Positions 1 to 5,982 of a DNA stretch of 6,324 nt are shown piece by piece (position 1 is the stretch's first letter; each line of letters begins with the position of its first letter). The notes beneath the pieces were generated by a model, which ran no database searches, was not told the origin of the DNA, and saw only the letters and a list, made by a program, of their open reading frames with translations. The position numbers and the translations under genes were made by a program. This DNA is from Bacillota bacterium (lineage in GTDB: Bacteria; Bacillota; Bacilli; Bacillales; Bacillaceae_J): contig JAEWMK010000093.1 in the NCBI GenBank assembly GCA_023457235.1, positions 1-6,324 on the forward strand, read 5' to 3'.

Positions 1-1026
1 TTATACGGGGGATATTATTTTAGCAGTTGGCTTTTCATAACGGTATTTGCCTATCGTTTTATTCTCGGCGGCGATGGTATTTATGTCAACTTTTTTGTTA
101 TTACTTTAATTTGCTTGTGTGTACCATTGCTTTCCAACCTTTATTCTAAATTGAAGCTATATCAAAAAGTATTGATTACTATTATACTAGCAGAAATTGC
201 GGCTGTGCTTGTAATTCTTTTGTCTTATTTAGTTTTACAAACACCATTTGAAATTCAGCCAATATCTATAAAATATTTTGTTGTTCAAGGTTTGTCAATG
301 GGACTTGTTGTATATTTAGTAGAAACAATGAAATACAATGCCCAAATGCGGAAAGAACTTATTAAAGCGGAAAAAATGAGTATCTTGACGCAAATTTCAG
401 CGAGTATATCACACGAGGTTAAGAATCCGATTACGATCACGCAAGGATTCGTAGAAGCATTAGAAGATGAGGATTCAAAGGAAAGAAGAAAAGAATATGT
501 TGGCTATATATTAGAGGAGCTACAAAGAGCCCAAAATATTATCTATGAGTTTCTTGCACTCACAAAGCCTGAGCTTGATAGTATGACAAGCATTAATATC
601 TCGAAAGAGCTCTCTTACTCTGTCAATTTAATGAAGCCTTTTGCGAAATCACATAAAGTAAAAATCGAAGTAGAAAACATCGATGACCAATGCATGATTT
701 TAGGTGATCGTCAAAAAATCCGCCAGTGCTTCATTAATTTAATTAAGAATTCAATTGAAGCAATGGAAAATGGCGGCGAACTATGGATTAAAACAAATAA
801 AAACAGCAACCGGATTTCAATTGATATCATTGATAATGGGGTTGGAATGACTCCAAATGAGGTTAGTAAGTTAGGAACCCCTTACTTTACAACAAAGGAA
901 GAAGGAACCGGCCTCGGAATGATGATTGTCTTTAACATTATTAAAACGATGAAAGGCGAAATTAAAGTTGAAAGCGAAAAAGGTAAAGGAACCAAATTTA
1001 TGATTACTTTTCCGCTTGCGTCCTAA
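1..1026 (+). CDS. Membrane sensor histidine kinase, KinB/LytS-like membrane region (5'-partial)
   Basis: The frame is open from base 1, so the start lies upstream; 341 residues are visible. Residues 1-110 are mostly hydrophobic, with about four membrane segments near 5-22, 29-47, 57-79 and 93-108. The stretch FILGGDGIYVN (20-30) resembles the 5TM-5TMR_LYT sensor region found in Bacillus KinB and LytS. The cytoplasmic kinase core follows. The H-box is SISHEVKNP with phosphorylated His138 (bases 412-414), the N-box is FINLIKNSIEAM (244-255), G1 is DNGVGM (278-283) and G2 is GTGLGM (302-307). All ATP-binding boxes are intact, so the enzyme should be active. By family it autophosphorylates on His and passes phosphate to a response regulator; a role as a sporulation phosphorelay kinase is inference. 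No regulator gene adjoins it here. The in-frame TTG at 115 lies inside a membrane segment and is not a believable start. Tandem stops TAA-TGA end the gene, and the second stop lies within the repeat. Confidence 0.93.
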   Translation, partial: LYGGYYFSSWLFITVFAYRFILGGDGIYVNFFVITLICLCVPLLSNLYSKLKLYQKVLITIILAEIAAVLVILLSYLVLQTPFEIQPISIKYFVVQGLSMGLVVYLVETMKYNAQMRKELIKAEKMSILTQISASISHEVKNPITITQGFVEALEDEDSKERRKEYVGYILEELQRAQNIIYEFLALTKPELDSMTSINISKELSYSVNLMKPFAKSHKVKIEVENIDDQCMILGDRQKIRQCFINLIKNSIEAMENGGELWIKTNKNSNRISIDIIDNGVGMTPNEVSKLGTPYFTTKEEGTGLGMMIVFNIIKTMKGEIKVESEKGKGTKFMITFPLAS

Positions 1027-1193
1027 TGAGAAAAGCGTAAGCGCCCGTTTAGCGACAAAAAAACTGGAGCACGGCGACTGAGATAAAGGAAACACGGTGA
1101 GCGAAGCGAACCGATGTTGACTTATCGTAGGGAGGCGGGTGAAGTTTTTTGAGTCGCTGGGCGCTGAAGCTGGACAATGAGAAAAGCGTAAGC
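1025..1193. repeat. Structured intergenic repeat unit plus the truncated start of a second copy
   Basis: This GC-richer block directly follows the kinase stop. The 18-mer AATGAGAAAAGCGTAAGC occurs at 1025-1042 and again exactly at 1176-1193, giving a period of 151 bp; only the beginning of the second copy is present. The unit can fold into a long stem: AGCGCCC (1040-1046) pairs with GGGCGCT (1159-1165), AGCGAC (1051-1056) with GTCGCT (1153-1158), and AAAAAACT (1058-1065) with AGTTTTTT (1143-1150), with a 4-nt bulge at 1047-1050. Inside, GATAA (1082-1086) can pair with TTATC (1122-1126), and AACACGGT (1091-1098) with ACCGATGTT (1110-1118) around one bulged base. The sequence style, GAAAAGCG followed by AAGCGCCCG and ending in GCTGGAC, resembles dispersed intergenic repeats that I recall from several Bacillaceae genomes. 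I cannot assign it to a named family. It contains no transposase or credible ORF. Confidence 0.8.
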
Positions 1194-1227
1194 TAGTCTT
1201 CCTCATGTAGGAATGATTGGCTTTTTT
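1190..1227 (+). terminator. Intrinsic terminator of the kinase transcript
   Basis: On the plus strand 1190-1198 pairs with 1215-1223 (including two G-U pairs) and TTCCT (1199-1203) pairs with AGGAA (1209-1213), with one bulged T at 1214 and a 5-nt loop. A run of six T (1222-1227) follows the hairpin. The left arm begins inside the truncated second repeat copy. The hairpin lacks a matching T-run for the minus strand, so it should mainly stop transcription coming from the kinase. The TAA stop of the convergent acetyltransferase gene lies at the end of the T-run. Confidence 0.7.
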
Positions 1228-1807
1228 AGTTTGGATTATTTTTTATACCTTGGAAACATTTACGGTGGAAATTACCTAAATGCTTGAACAATTCCTTTCC
1301 CTCTGTCGTTATTTTTGAATGGGGTGTTAGCTTTTGGTACATCGCCTGATAAGGCTCGGGCACAACCTTGTAGTCATGAATATAATCCGTTAGATGAAAA
1401 CCACACTTTTCCCAGAATTTAATTCGCTTTTGATGTACAGGATCTTCGGTAGCCTCTATTTCTAATATCATGCTATCGCAATCAAACTCCATAAGCGCCA
1501 ATCCTTTTATATATTGAACGAACAATTCTCCAATACCTTGATTTCGGTAAGACTTCTTAATTGCTAAATAATCTATAAGCAAAGAATTAAGTGCCTTCAG
1601 TTTACCCGTAATAGCCATACCGACAACTTCCGAATTGTTTTCTGTTTCATCAATAACAATCTGAAGAGAAATCATTTGTTTTCGAAACATATTGCGAATA
1701 ACGTCCTTACTTTTTGCACCATGTTTGCCGAAAGCTTCTTCATAAACGGTCCGAGCTTTGTTCCAAATTTCTTCATTCCAATAATCAAAAGTTTGATAAG
1801 TCAGCAC
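1226..1807 (-). CDS. GNAT-family N-acetyltransferase, substrate unknown
   Basis: A complete 193-residue protein. The GNAT core spans roughly residues 10-150. A beta strand EVVGMAITGKL (60-70) leads to LLIDYLAIKKSYRNQGIGELF (76-96), where R88-N-Q-G-I-G93 is the motif A pyrophosphate loop that binds acetyl-CoA. The later MILEIEATEDP and RIKFWEKCGFHLTD segments match the motif B region, with the usual aromatic residue and GF turn. About 40 residues after the core are basic and not recognisable. The start is GTG at 1807, with GGGAG at 1818-1822 about 10 nt upstream. The gene sits downstream of the SLH-protein terminator and has its own candidate promoter, so it is probably transcribed alone. The fold is clear, but nothing in the sequence identifies the acetyl acceptor (small amine, protein or antibiotic). 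Confidence 0.88.
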   Translation of the reverse strand: MLTYQTFDYWNEEIWNKARTVYEEAFGKHGAKSKDVIRNMFRKQMISLQIVIDETENNSEVVGMAITGKLKALNSLLIDYLAIKKSYRNQGIGELFVQYIKGLALMEFDCDSMILEIEATEDPVHQKRIKFWEKCGFHLTDYIHDYKVVPEPYQAMYQKLTPHSKITTEGKELFKHLGNFHRKCFQGIKNNPN

Positions 1808-1839
1808 TGTACTTCTACTCCCGCCTTAAGATGGACTAT

Positions 1840-1867
1840 ATTCTAGAATAGTACCTTTATTTTACAA
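1840..1867 (-). promoter_or_regulatory. Candidate sigma-A promoter of the acetyltransferase gene
   Basis: On the minus strand TTGTAA (1862-1867) and TAGAAT (1840-1845) are separated by 16 bp. This places transcription start about 25 nt upstream of the GTG codon. The perfect 12-bp palindrome TATTCTAGAATA (1839-1850) covers the -10 element and could be an operator. The position between the upstream terminator and the gene fits, but both hexamers deviate from consensus. Confidence 0.4.
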
Positions 1868-1900
1868 CTTTTGATCTTTGATTGTAAATTTGCACATAAG

Positions 1901-1936
1901 TAAAAGGAGAGCATGTTCATAAGTCACGCTCTCCTC
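1901..1936 (-). terminator. Intrinsic terminator of the SLH-protein gene
   Basis: Read on the minus strand, GGAGAGCGTG (1934-1925) pairs with CATGCTCTCC (1915-1906) as a 10-bp stem including one G-U pair, around a 9-nt loop. TTTTACTT follows immediately. It starts about ten bases beyond the SLH stop codon, as expected for a Rho-independent terminator. Confidence 0.85.
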
Positions 1937-1945
1937 CGTTAATTT

Positions 1946-3514
1946 TTATAGATTAAAGGTTTTGTTATCGATTACGATTACCCCATCGATGTCAGCATCA
2001 GAAATATTGTACTCATCAATTAAGTCGTTAACAAATTCATCAACCTCTGACTGATCATCATCACTGAAATCAATATTTTCATCTTCTATAAAGTTCGCCA
2101 AGAATGTTAAGGCCGTTTTACCGGAAAACTCGAAACGATTATTCTTGCTAACGATTTTCACTTGTGCTTCATAGTTGTTATCAGATTTACGATCAAAGTA
2201 AATATCGACTTGTGTATCGTTGTCCCCCTCGATTTCAAGATCTATTTTGTTTAGATCCCCTAATTTATTTAATATACTCTTAATCTCATTATCAACTGTA
2301 TTATCAGATGTGCTAGTGTCGATTAAAATTTCTGATACCGCTCCGATCGAATTTAAGTTAAATGCGATCTTTTGATCTACTTTTAAGTCGTCAAGATCAG
2401 CTTTAGCACCTGATTTCGTTGTGATTTTTACATTACTATTAATTAAGAACGGTACAGTGACAAGGTCCACTTTTACCCAAACGATATTGTTATCTACTTT
2501 TGTAATAACACCGTTATAAGTATAGTCTCCTACTTCTTTAACCACTGACTTAGCTTTGATATAGATAATGTAGTTGTCCTCATCAATTGTATATTCAACG
2601 TCCATATTGGCTGATAATTTTGAAAGTGACGCTGCTTTACCATCTACATAAATCTTGGCATCATCATCAACCGTATACTCTTTATTAACATATTTCCATT
2701 CGCCGTTCGTTTTTACTCTTTGTTTAATAGTAATCTCGGAATCCCTCGTATCAACGGATACAATTGTTCCACTGCCAGATTCATTATAATAGTCACCAAA
2801 ATCTTCTTTATAATTTAATAAACGGTTGATGAATACCGCCATTTCAGCTCGTGTTACTGGTTTATTAGGTTGGAAGGTGTTATCGTTGTAACCACTTACG
2901 AGCTTTGTTAATGCTGCGAATGCTAGAATAGCTTTTTCTTCTTTGCTTAAGTTATCAACATCTTTAAATAATGGCGTTGCATCTTCCCATCTCTCATCGA
3001 TGTTATTTCCAACTAATTGAACTAATAAATTCGTAATAAATAAGCGAGTTGCCGGTTTATTTGGTTGGAATTTCTGCTTCCCATCGAGTAAATTTTCCTC
3101 AATCGCTATGGCCACACTTGTTTTTGCCCAATCAGGAACATCTTTCAAATTTTTATTAGAAAGTTTGGGTGTCCGGTCTTTGCCGTCCAATTCCAATACC
3201 CTGACAAGTGATGAAATAACCTCCAGTTGTGTAACTGGCTTATTAGGCTGATATGTAAAATCATCGTAGCCAGACATTAACCCTAATGAGTACATTTTAT
3301 AAATGTCTTGATTAGCCCAATGTGTTTCAACATCTTTAAGATAATATTTCTTCTTGGCTGGTTGTTTCCACGTTTGCTCTACCTTTTTGTTATTGCCTCT
3401 TCCATTATTACCTTTGCCATTATCAGACTTTGCGTCTACTGCACCAGGAATTACCGTAAAAGCCATACTTGCTGCGACAGCTAACGGTAATGATTTCTTT
3501 ACCCATTTGTTCAT
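1946..3514 (-). CDS. Secreted S-layer-homology (SLH) domain wall protein
   Basis: 522 residues when started at the ATG at 3514, which has a perfect GGGGAGG (3523-3529) 8 nt upstream. An in-frame extension of 15 codons to 3559 has no such site and would mask the signal peptide. Residues 1-28 are a Sec signal peptide: MNKWVKK, then a hydrophobic core, with likely cleavage after VDA28. A Gly/Asn/Lys-rich spacer (29-56) follows. Three SLH repeats lie at about 59-108, 123-170 and 182-233, each carrying the motif QPNKP(V/A)T. The canonical TRAE is complete only in the third; the others read TQLE and TRLF. SLH triplets bind pyruvylated secondary wall polymer, so the protein should sit on the outer wall. 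Residues about 248-405 look like two related beta-rich modules (GTIVSVD, GVITKVD). The remainder is acidic, ending near 480-517 in an Asp/Glu-rich segment. I recognise no enzymatic domain in this part. Confidence 0.9.
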   Translation of the reverse strand: MNKWVKKSLPLAVAASMAFTVIPGAVDAKSDNGKGNNGRGNNKKVEQTWKQPAKKKYYLKDVETHWANQDIYKMYSLGLMSGYDDFTYQPNKPVTQLEVISSLVRVLELDGKDRTPKLSNKNLKDVPDWAKTSVAIAIEENLLDGKQKFQPNKPATRLFITNLLVQLVGNNIDERWEDATPLFKDVDNLSKEEKAILAFAALTKLVSGYNDNTFQPNKPVTRAEMAVFINRLLNYKEDFGDYYNESGSGTIVSVDTRDSEITIKQRVKTNGEWKYVNKEYTVDDDAKIYVDGKAASLSKLSANMDVEYTIDEDNYIIYIKAKSVVKEVGDYTYNGVITKVDNNIVWVKVDLVTVPFLINSNVKITTKSGAKADLDDLKVDQKIAFNLNSIGAVSEILIDTSTSDNTVDNEIKSILNKLGDLNKIDLEIEGDNDTQVDIYFDRKSDNNYEAQVKIVSKNNRFEFSGKTALTFLANFIEDENIDFSDDDQSEVDEFVNDLIDEYNISDADIDGVIVIDNKTFNL

Positions 3515-3599
3515 TTCATTTTCCTCCCCATTGTTTGTAAAATTATCCTCTATATACAAATTTCGTATCCTCTAACTGTTTATGGGGGTTTAAGGAAAA

Positions 3600-3628
3600 A
3601 TACTATTAAATTTGTTCAATTTAATCAA
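3600..3628 (-). promoter_or_regulatory. Candidate promoter and inverted repeat upstream of the SLH gene
   Basis: On the minus strand TTGATT (3623-3628) and TAGTAT (3600-3605) are spaced by 17 bp. The spacer holds a perfect inverted repeat, ATTAAATT (3605-3612) and AATTTAAT (3618-3625), 5 nt apart. This could be an operator over the core promoter. It could equally be a weak A/T-only terminator hairpin for alkD, since AGTATTTTT follows it on the minus strand. Both readings are tentative. Confidence 0.3.
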
Positions 3629-3645
3629 AATGTAAAATTTGAAAT

Positions 3646-4311
3646 CTAATCAATATATTTACTACCTTCCCGAACACTAAGTTTTGGGAGCTCATTATCA
3701 GCTATAAACTGTTTAACCGATTCTGGATTTGTTTTCGAATATTCTCTTAACGCCCAGCCAATCGCTTTTTGAATAAAAAATTCCTTGCTCTCGGAATTTT
3801 GTTTTATGTAACGATATAAAAGTTGTTCATCTGTCTTTCCTTTATATCCTAATTGAAACAAAATCGCTGCCCTACTTAGCCACATGTTATCTCCATAAGC
3901 CCATTCCTCAATTGTTTCTGTAATAACCTCCGGATATTTTTGAGCAATGGTTCCAACCGGATGTGGCGCAATCGTATCAACTGTGTCCCACCATGATTTT
4001 GTTGTAATCAGTTTTTCCATTAATGGAAGGTCTTTTTTACTGAGCTTTTTTAACGATTTTCTAATATAATCAAGTGCCGCATATTGATATTCACGTTCTT
4101 CCTTTTCCCATAAAGCTAAAACAAAATTAGTCTGGAAAGGTTCTTTCAAGATGCCGGTCTCTTTGTAAAATTCCTTCATTAGTTCTCTTCTCGTAGGGGT
4201 TTTTATACCAAGGAAAGGGAAATGGTTTTTCATGTATTTTTTCATTGGCTCTGCGTTTGCTTCATTTCGATTTGCTTCAAATAGTGGAATTAATTGTTCT
4301 GTATACGTCAA
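3646..4311 (-). CDS. alkD: DNA alkylation repair glycosylase AlkD
   Basis: 221 residues, an all-helical HEAT-like repeat DNA glycosylase that removes positively charged alkylated bases (such as 3-methyladenine and 7-methylguanine) without flipping the base. It aligns from memory with Bacillus cereus AlkD along most of its length: EPMKKYMKNHFPFLGIKTP near the N-terminus, TKSWWDTVD in the middle and KEFFIQKAIGWALREY later. The counterparts of the key residues Y27, W109, D113, R148 and W187 are present as Y26, W108, D112, R147 and W186, so activity is expected. The TTG at 4311 is preferred because GGAGG (4321-4325) lies 9 nt upstream; a TTG at 4320 would touch that site with no spacing. The protein ends at SKYID, about 15 residues earlier than the recalled B. 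cereus protein. It has its own -10 element and follows terminators, so it appears monocistronic. Confidence 0.92.
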   Translation of the reverse strand: MTYTEQLIPLFEANRNEANAEPMKKYMKNHFPFLGIKTPTRRELMKEFYKETGILKEPFQTNFVLALWEKEEREYQYAALDYIRKSLKKLSKKDLPLMEKLITTKSWWDTVDTIAPHPVGTIAQKYPEVITETIEEWAYGDNMWLSRAAILFQLGYKGKTDEQLLYRYIKQNSESKEFFIQKAIGWALREYSKTNPESVKQFIADNELPKLSVREGSKYID

Positions 4312-4351
4312 ACGGTGCAACCTCCAAATGTAATTGAATTATATTGCTTCT

Positions 4352-4357
4352 ATTATA
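4352..4357 (-). promoter_or_regulatory. -10 element of the alkD promoter
   Basis: A perfect TATAAT on the minus strand lies about 27 nt before the alkD GGAGG site and about 41 nt before its TTG start. No good -35 hexamer is seen at 17 bp. The region where it should be is occupied by the right-hand end of the 4374-4395 hairpin. Confidence 0.45.
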
Positions 4358-4373
4358 GACAGTAATTTAAATA

Positions 4374-4395
4374 AAGGTACCATTGATGGCACCTT
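4374..4395 (-). terminator. Second hairpin, possible back-up terminator or operator
   Basis: Read on the minus strand, AAGGTGCCA and TGGTACCTT form a 9-bp stem with a TCAA loop, then TATTTAAATT. The one mismatch seen on the plus strand becomes a G-U pair in minus-strand RNA, which favours an RNA hairpin made from that strand. It lies just after the stronger terminator at 4405-4440. It also overlaps the expected -35 region of alkD, so a protein-binding role is the alternative. Confidence 0.45.
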
Positions 4396-4404
4396 AAACA
4401 AAAT

Positions 4405-4440
4405 AAAAGTAGTAGACTATTGTTAGAGCCTACTACTTTT
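4405..4440 (-). terminator. Intrinsic terminator of the sipW/TasA-TapA operon
   Basis: AAAAGTAGTAG (4405-4415) and CTACTACTTTT (4430-4440) form a perfect 11-bp stem around a 14-nt loop. On the minus strand TTTTATTTTG completes it, about 24 nt after the stop codon of the fibre-type gene. Confidence 0.85.
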
Positions 4441-4463
4441 ACTATTTTTCAAATATAAAATTA

Positions 4464-5417
4464 TTATTTAACCTCGATTGACCAGCTCCACAACTCACCT
4501 TTTCCGGGATGGCCAGGCCTTTGGTATGCTTTAAATTTGTAAACCCCTGCTCGTGTTGGAGTATACTTTAATTTGTAAGATTCCCCAGAACCTAAAGCTG
4601 GAATTTCACCGCTGGCAACAACAGTACCACCTTTTGGATTTCCACTAGCAATCCAATATACTTCATATTTAACTGGACCTTGCATATCTCTTGAGCCGGA
4701 TCCATTTTTTACTGTTGCAAAAATTTCTGTACCGGAAATGCCAGATGAACCATTAAAGCTTAAGGAACTCTTATCCCATTTTTCAGGGTCTCCTGGGTTG
4801 CCCGGATTTCCAGGATCTCCTCCATCATTACCACAAACGCCTACAACATTAAATTCAACAGGGAGTGATTTGTCTTCAAATTTACCTTTGTATTGATTAC
4901 CTTTTAAAACAAAAGCAAATTCAACCGTAAGATTCAATTGTTGTCCTCCGTTTAATCCTTGCTCCGGAAGCCATTTAGCAATATCTAATGGTGAATTAGG
5001 GGCAGCTAATTGATCAAGTGTCATCGTTTTGTCATTTAACAGCTCCCCATTTGCGTAAAAATTTAAATCAAATTGCTTAGCAAAATTTTCTGCTGTTTCC
5101 TGACCTTTTCCTTTTCCAGAAAAGTTTTTTGTATCTAGGATTGCTTGTAACCTCAAAGAATTGATAAAAAAAGACCCATTGTTTTTCAGAGCAATGGTAA
5201 TCGTCTTCTTTTGACCATCATCATCTGGAAACATATTTTGTAAATTAAAATTATTTATTGTTTCTTCAAAACTGCAGGTCCCAATAGCTAAAGTGTTAGG
5301 CATAGCCTCAACATCATTAAAATAGGACCAAGCGCCTTTTGGAATGATAGAGGCTATGATTAATAATAAGCCTATGATTAGAAACGAGTAATTTTTTATA
5401 TTTTTATAAGTAAACAT
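4464..5417 (-). CDS. SipW-dependent matrix protein: TasA-like domain joined to TapA-like domain
   Basis: 317 residues, exported. A short basic N-terminus and membrane segment (12-26) lead to GAWSYFNDVEAMPNTLAIGT (28-47), the signature of SipW-processed precursors. By analogy with TasA, cleavage is expected between S31 and Y32. Residues about 50-193 resemble TasA/camelysin: a strand block KKTITIALKNNGS (70-82), the segment ENFAKQFDLNF (110-120), and NQYKGKFEDKSLPVEFNVV near the end. C48 and C195 bracket this domain and could form a disulfide. A linker with PGNPGNPGDP (202-211) follows. Residues 213-317 then match the TapA-like domain: KWDKSSLSF at its start, KYEVYW and NPKGGTVVASGEI in the middle, and YKFKAYQRPGHPGKGELWSW near the end. 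TasA forms matrix fibres and TapA assists their assembly and anchoring; a combined role here is inference. ATG has AGGTGA 4 nt upstream, overlapping the sipW stop. It is the last gene of the operon. Confidence 0.85.
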   Translation of the reverse strand: MFTYKNIKNYSFLIIGLLLIIASIIPKGAWSYFNDVEAMPNTLAIGTCSFEETINNFNLQNMFPDDDGQKKTITIALKNNGSFFINSLRLQAILDTKNFSGKGKGQETAENFAKQFDLNFYANGELLNDKTMTLDQLAAPNSPLDIAKWLPEQGLNGGQQLNLTVEFAFVLKGNQYKGKFEDKSLPVEFNVVGVCGNDGGDPGNPGNPGDPEKWDKSSLSFNGSSGISGTEIFATVKNGSGSRDMQGPVKYEVYWIASGNPKGGTVVASGEIPALGSGESYKLKYTPTRAGVYKFKAYQRPGHPGKGELWSWSIEVK

Positions 5418-5421
5418 TTTA

Positions 5422-5982
5422 TCACCTATTTAGACTGCCATATTTACTACTTTTCTCTAACTCTGAAAATTCCCTCCATAAGGAAAACATGGAGTTCCCA
5501 ATCAATAGTAACCCCGGGATAATCAACAACAATGCGTTTCCTAGTTTTGTAGATGCATAGGAAAATAAATAACCAGCATTAGGGATTGTAAAGCCTGAAT
5601 ATTGGCCGACGACATGTTTTGATGGTACTAGTTCACTATCAGCGTTATTGTTATTGTCACCTTTTGTCCTGTACAAGACATTCTCGCCATCTTTAATAAC
5701 TTCAACAATTCGATGAGTAACGAGTATTTGTTCTTTCTTTTTAAAGGTGATCACATCCCCTGGTTGAAATCTTGTCAAATCACCACCAGGCTTGATTGCG
5801 ATGACGGAACCGGTCATAAAAGTTGGTTCCATCGAGCCGGATAATACTGTTTTAAGTTTATATCCAAAGAAATGATGTTCTTGACCTGATACTTTTGAAA
5901 CAATGACGGTAAAAGCAAGAAGTAATAGGATTGCGGCCAATATTACCGTGATTGCTCTGTTAATCCAAGCTTTGATTTTCAT
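5422..5982 (-). CDS. sipW: Signal peptidase I, SipW (ER-type Ser/His/Asp)
   Basis: 186 residues from the ATG at 5982; TTG/GTG codons 6-15 bases further upstream are possible but less likely, since GGTGG sits 5 nt before this ATG. One membrane segment at 11-29 precedes the catalytic domain, and another hydrophobic helix lies at about 147-168. Box B reads LSGSMEPTF with nucleophile Ser50. The general base is His90 in VTHRIVEV, rather than the Lys of ordinary bacterial signal peptidases, and Asp109 lies in TKGDNNNNAD. These match Ser47, His87 and Asp106 of B. subtilis SipW with a constant offset of three. SipW cleaves the precursors of TasA and TapA on the outer face of the membrane. The downstream gene, 4 nt away, encodes such a precursor and is the obvious substrate. 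The start overlaps the preceding peptidase gene by 23 nt, suggesting translational coupling. Confidence 0.93.
   Translation of the reverse strand: MKIKAWINRAITVILAAILLLLAFTVIVSKVSGQEHHFFGYKLKTVLSGSMEPTFMTGSVIAIKPGGDLTRFQPGDVITFKKKEQILVTHRIVEVIKDGENVLYRTKGDNNNNADSELVPSKHVVGQYSGFTIPNAGYLFSYASTKLGNALLLIIPGLLLIGNSMFSLWREFSELEKSSKYGSLNR

Noticed and set aside
115..117. TTG as the true start of the histidine kinase
   Set aside because: The frame is open to base 1 and the upstream residues form membrane segments with an LGGDG motif that belongs to the sensor domain.
1025..1193. CRISPR array or insertion sequence
   Set aside because: There are only one full unit and an 18-bp partial one, with no spacer series, transposase or target duplication demonstrated.
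871..1206. Minus-strand open frame of 111 codons
   Set aside because: It is antisense to the kinase ATP-binding region and the structured repeat, and its Phe/Ser-rich translation resembles no protein family.
2850..3260. Short DNA repeats around CTGGTTTATTAGG in the SLH gene
   Set aside because: They encode the recurring QPNKPVT motif of the three SLH repeats and need no separate explanation.
3515..3559. Longer N-terminus for the SLH protein
   Set aside because: The 15 extra residues have no ribosome-binding site, and they push the clear signal peptide inward; the ATG at 3514 has a perfect site.
3354..3575. Plus-strand open frame of 73 codons with a Leu/Pro-rich start
   Set aside because: It is the antisense shadow of the SLH protein signal peptide and Gly/Asn spacer.
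4780..4825. Collagen-like repeat in the fibre-type protein
   Set aside because: The linker has only a few Gly-Asn/Asp-Pro triplets, too few for a triple helix; it reads as a flexible spacer.
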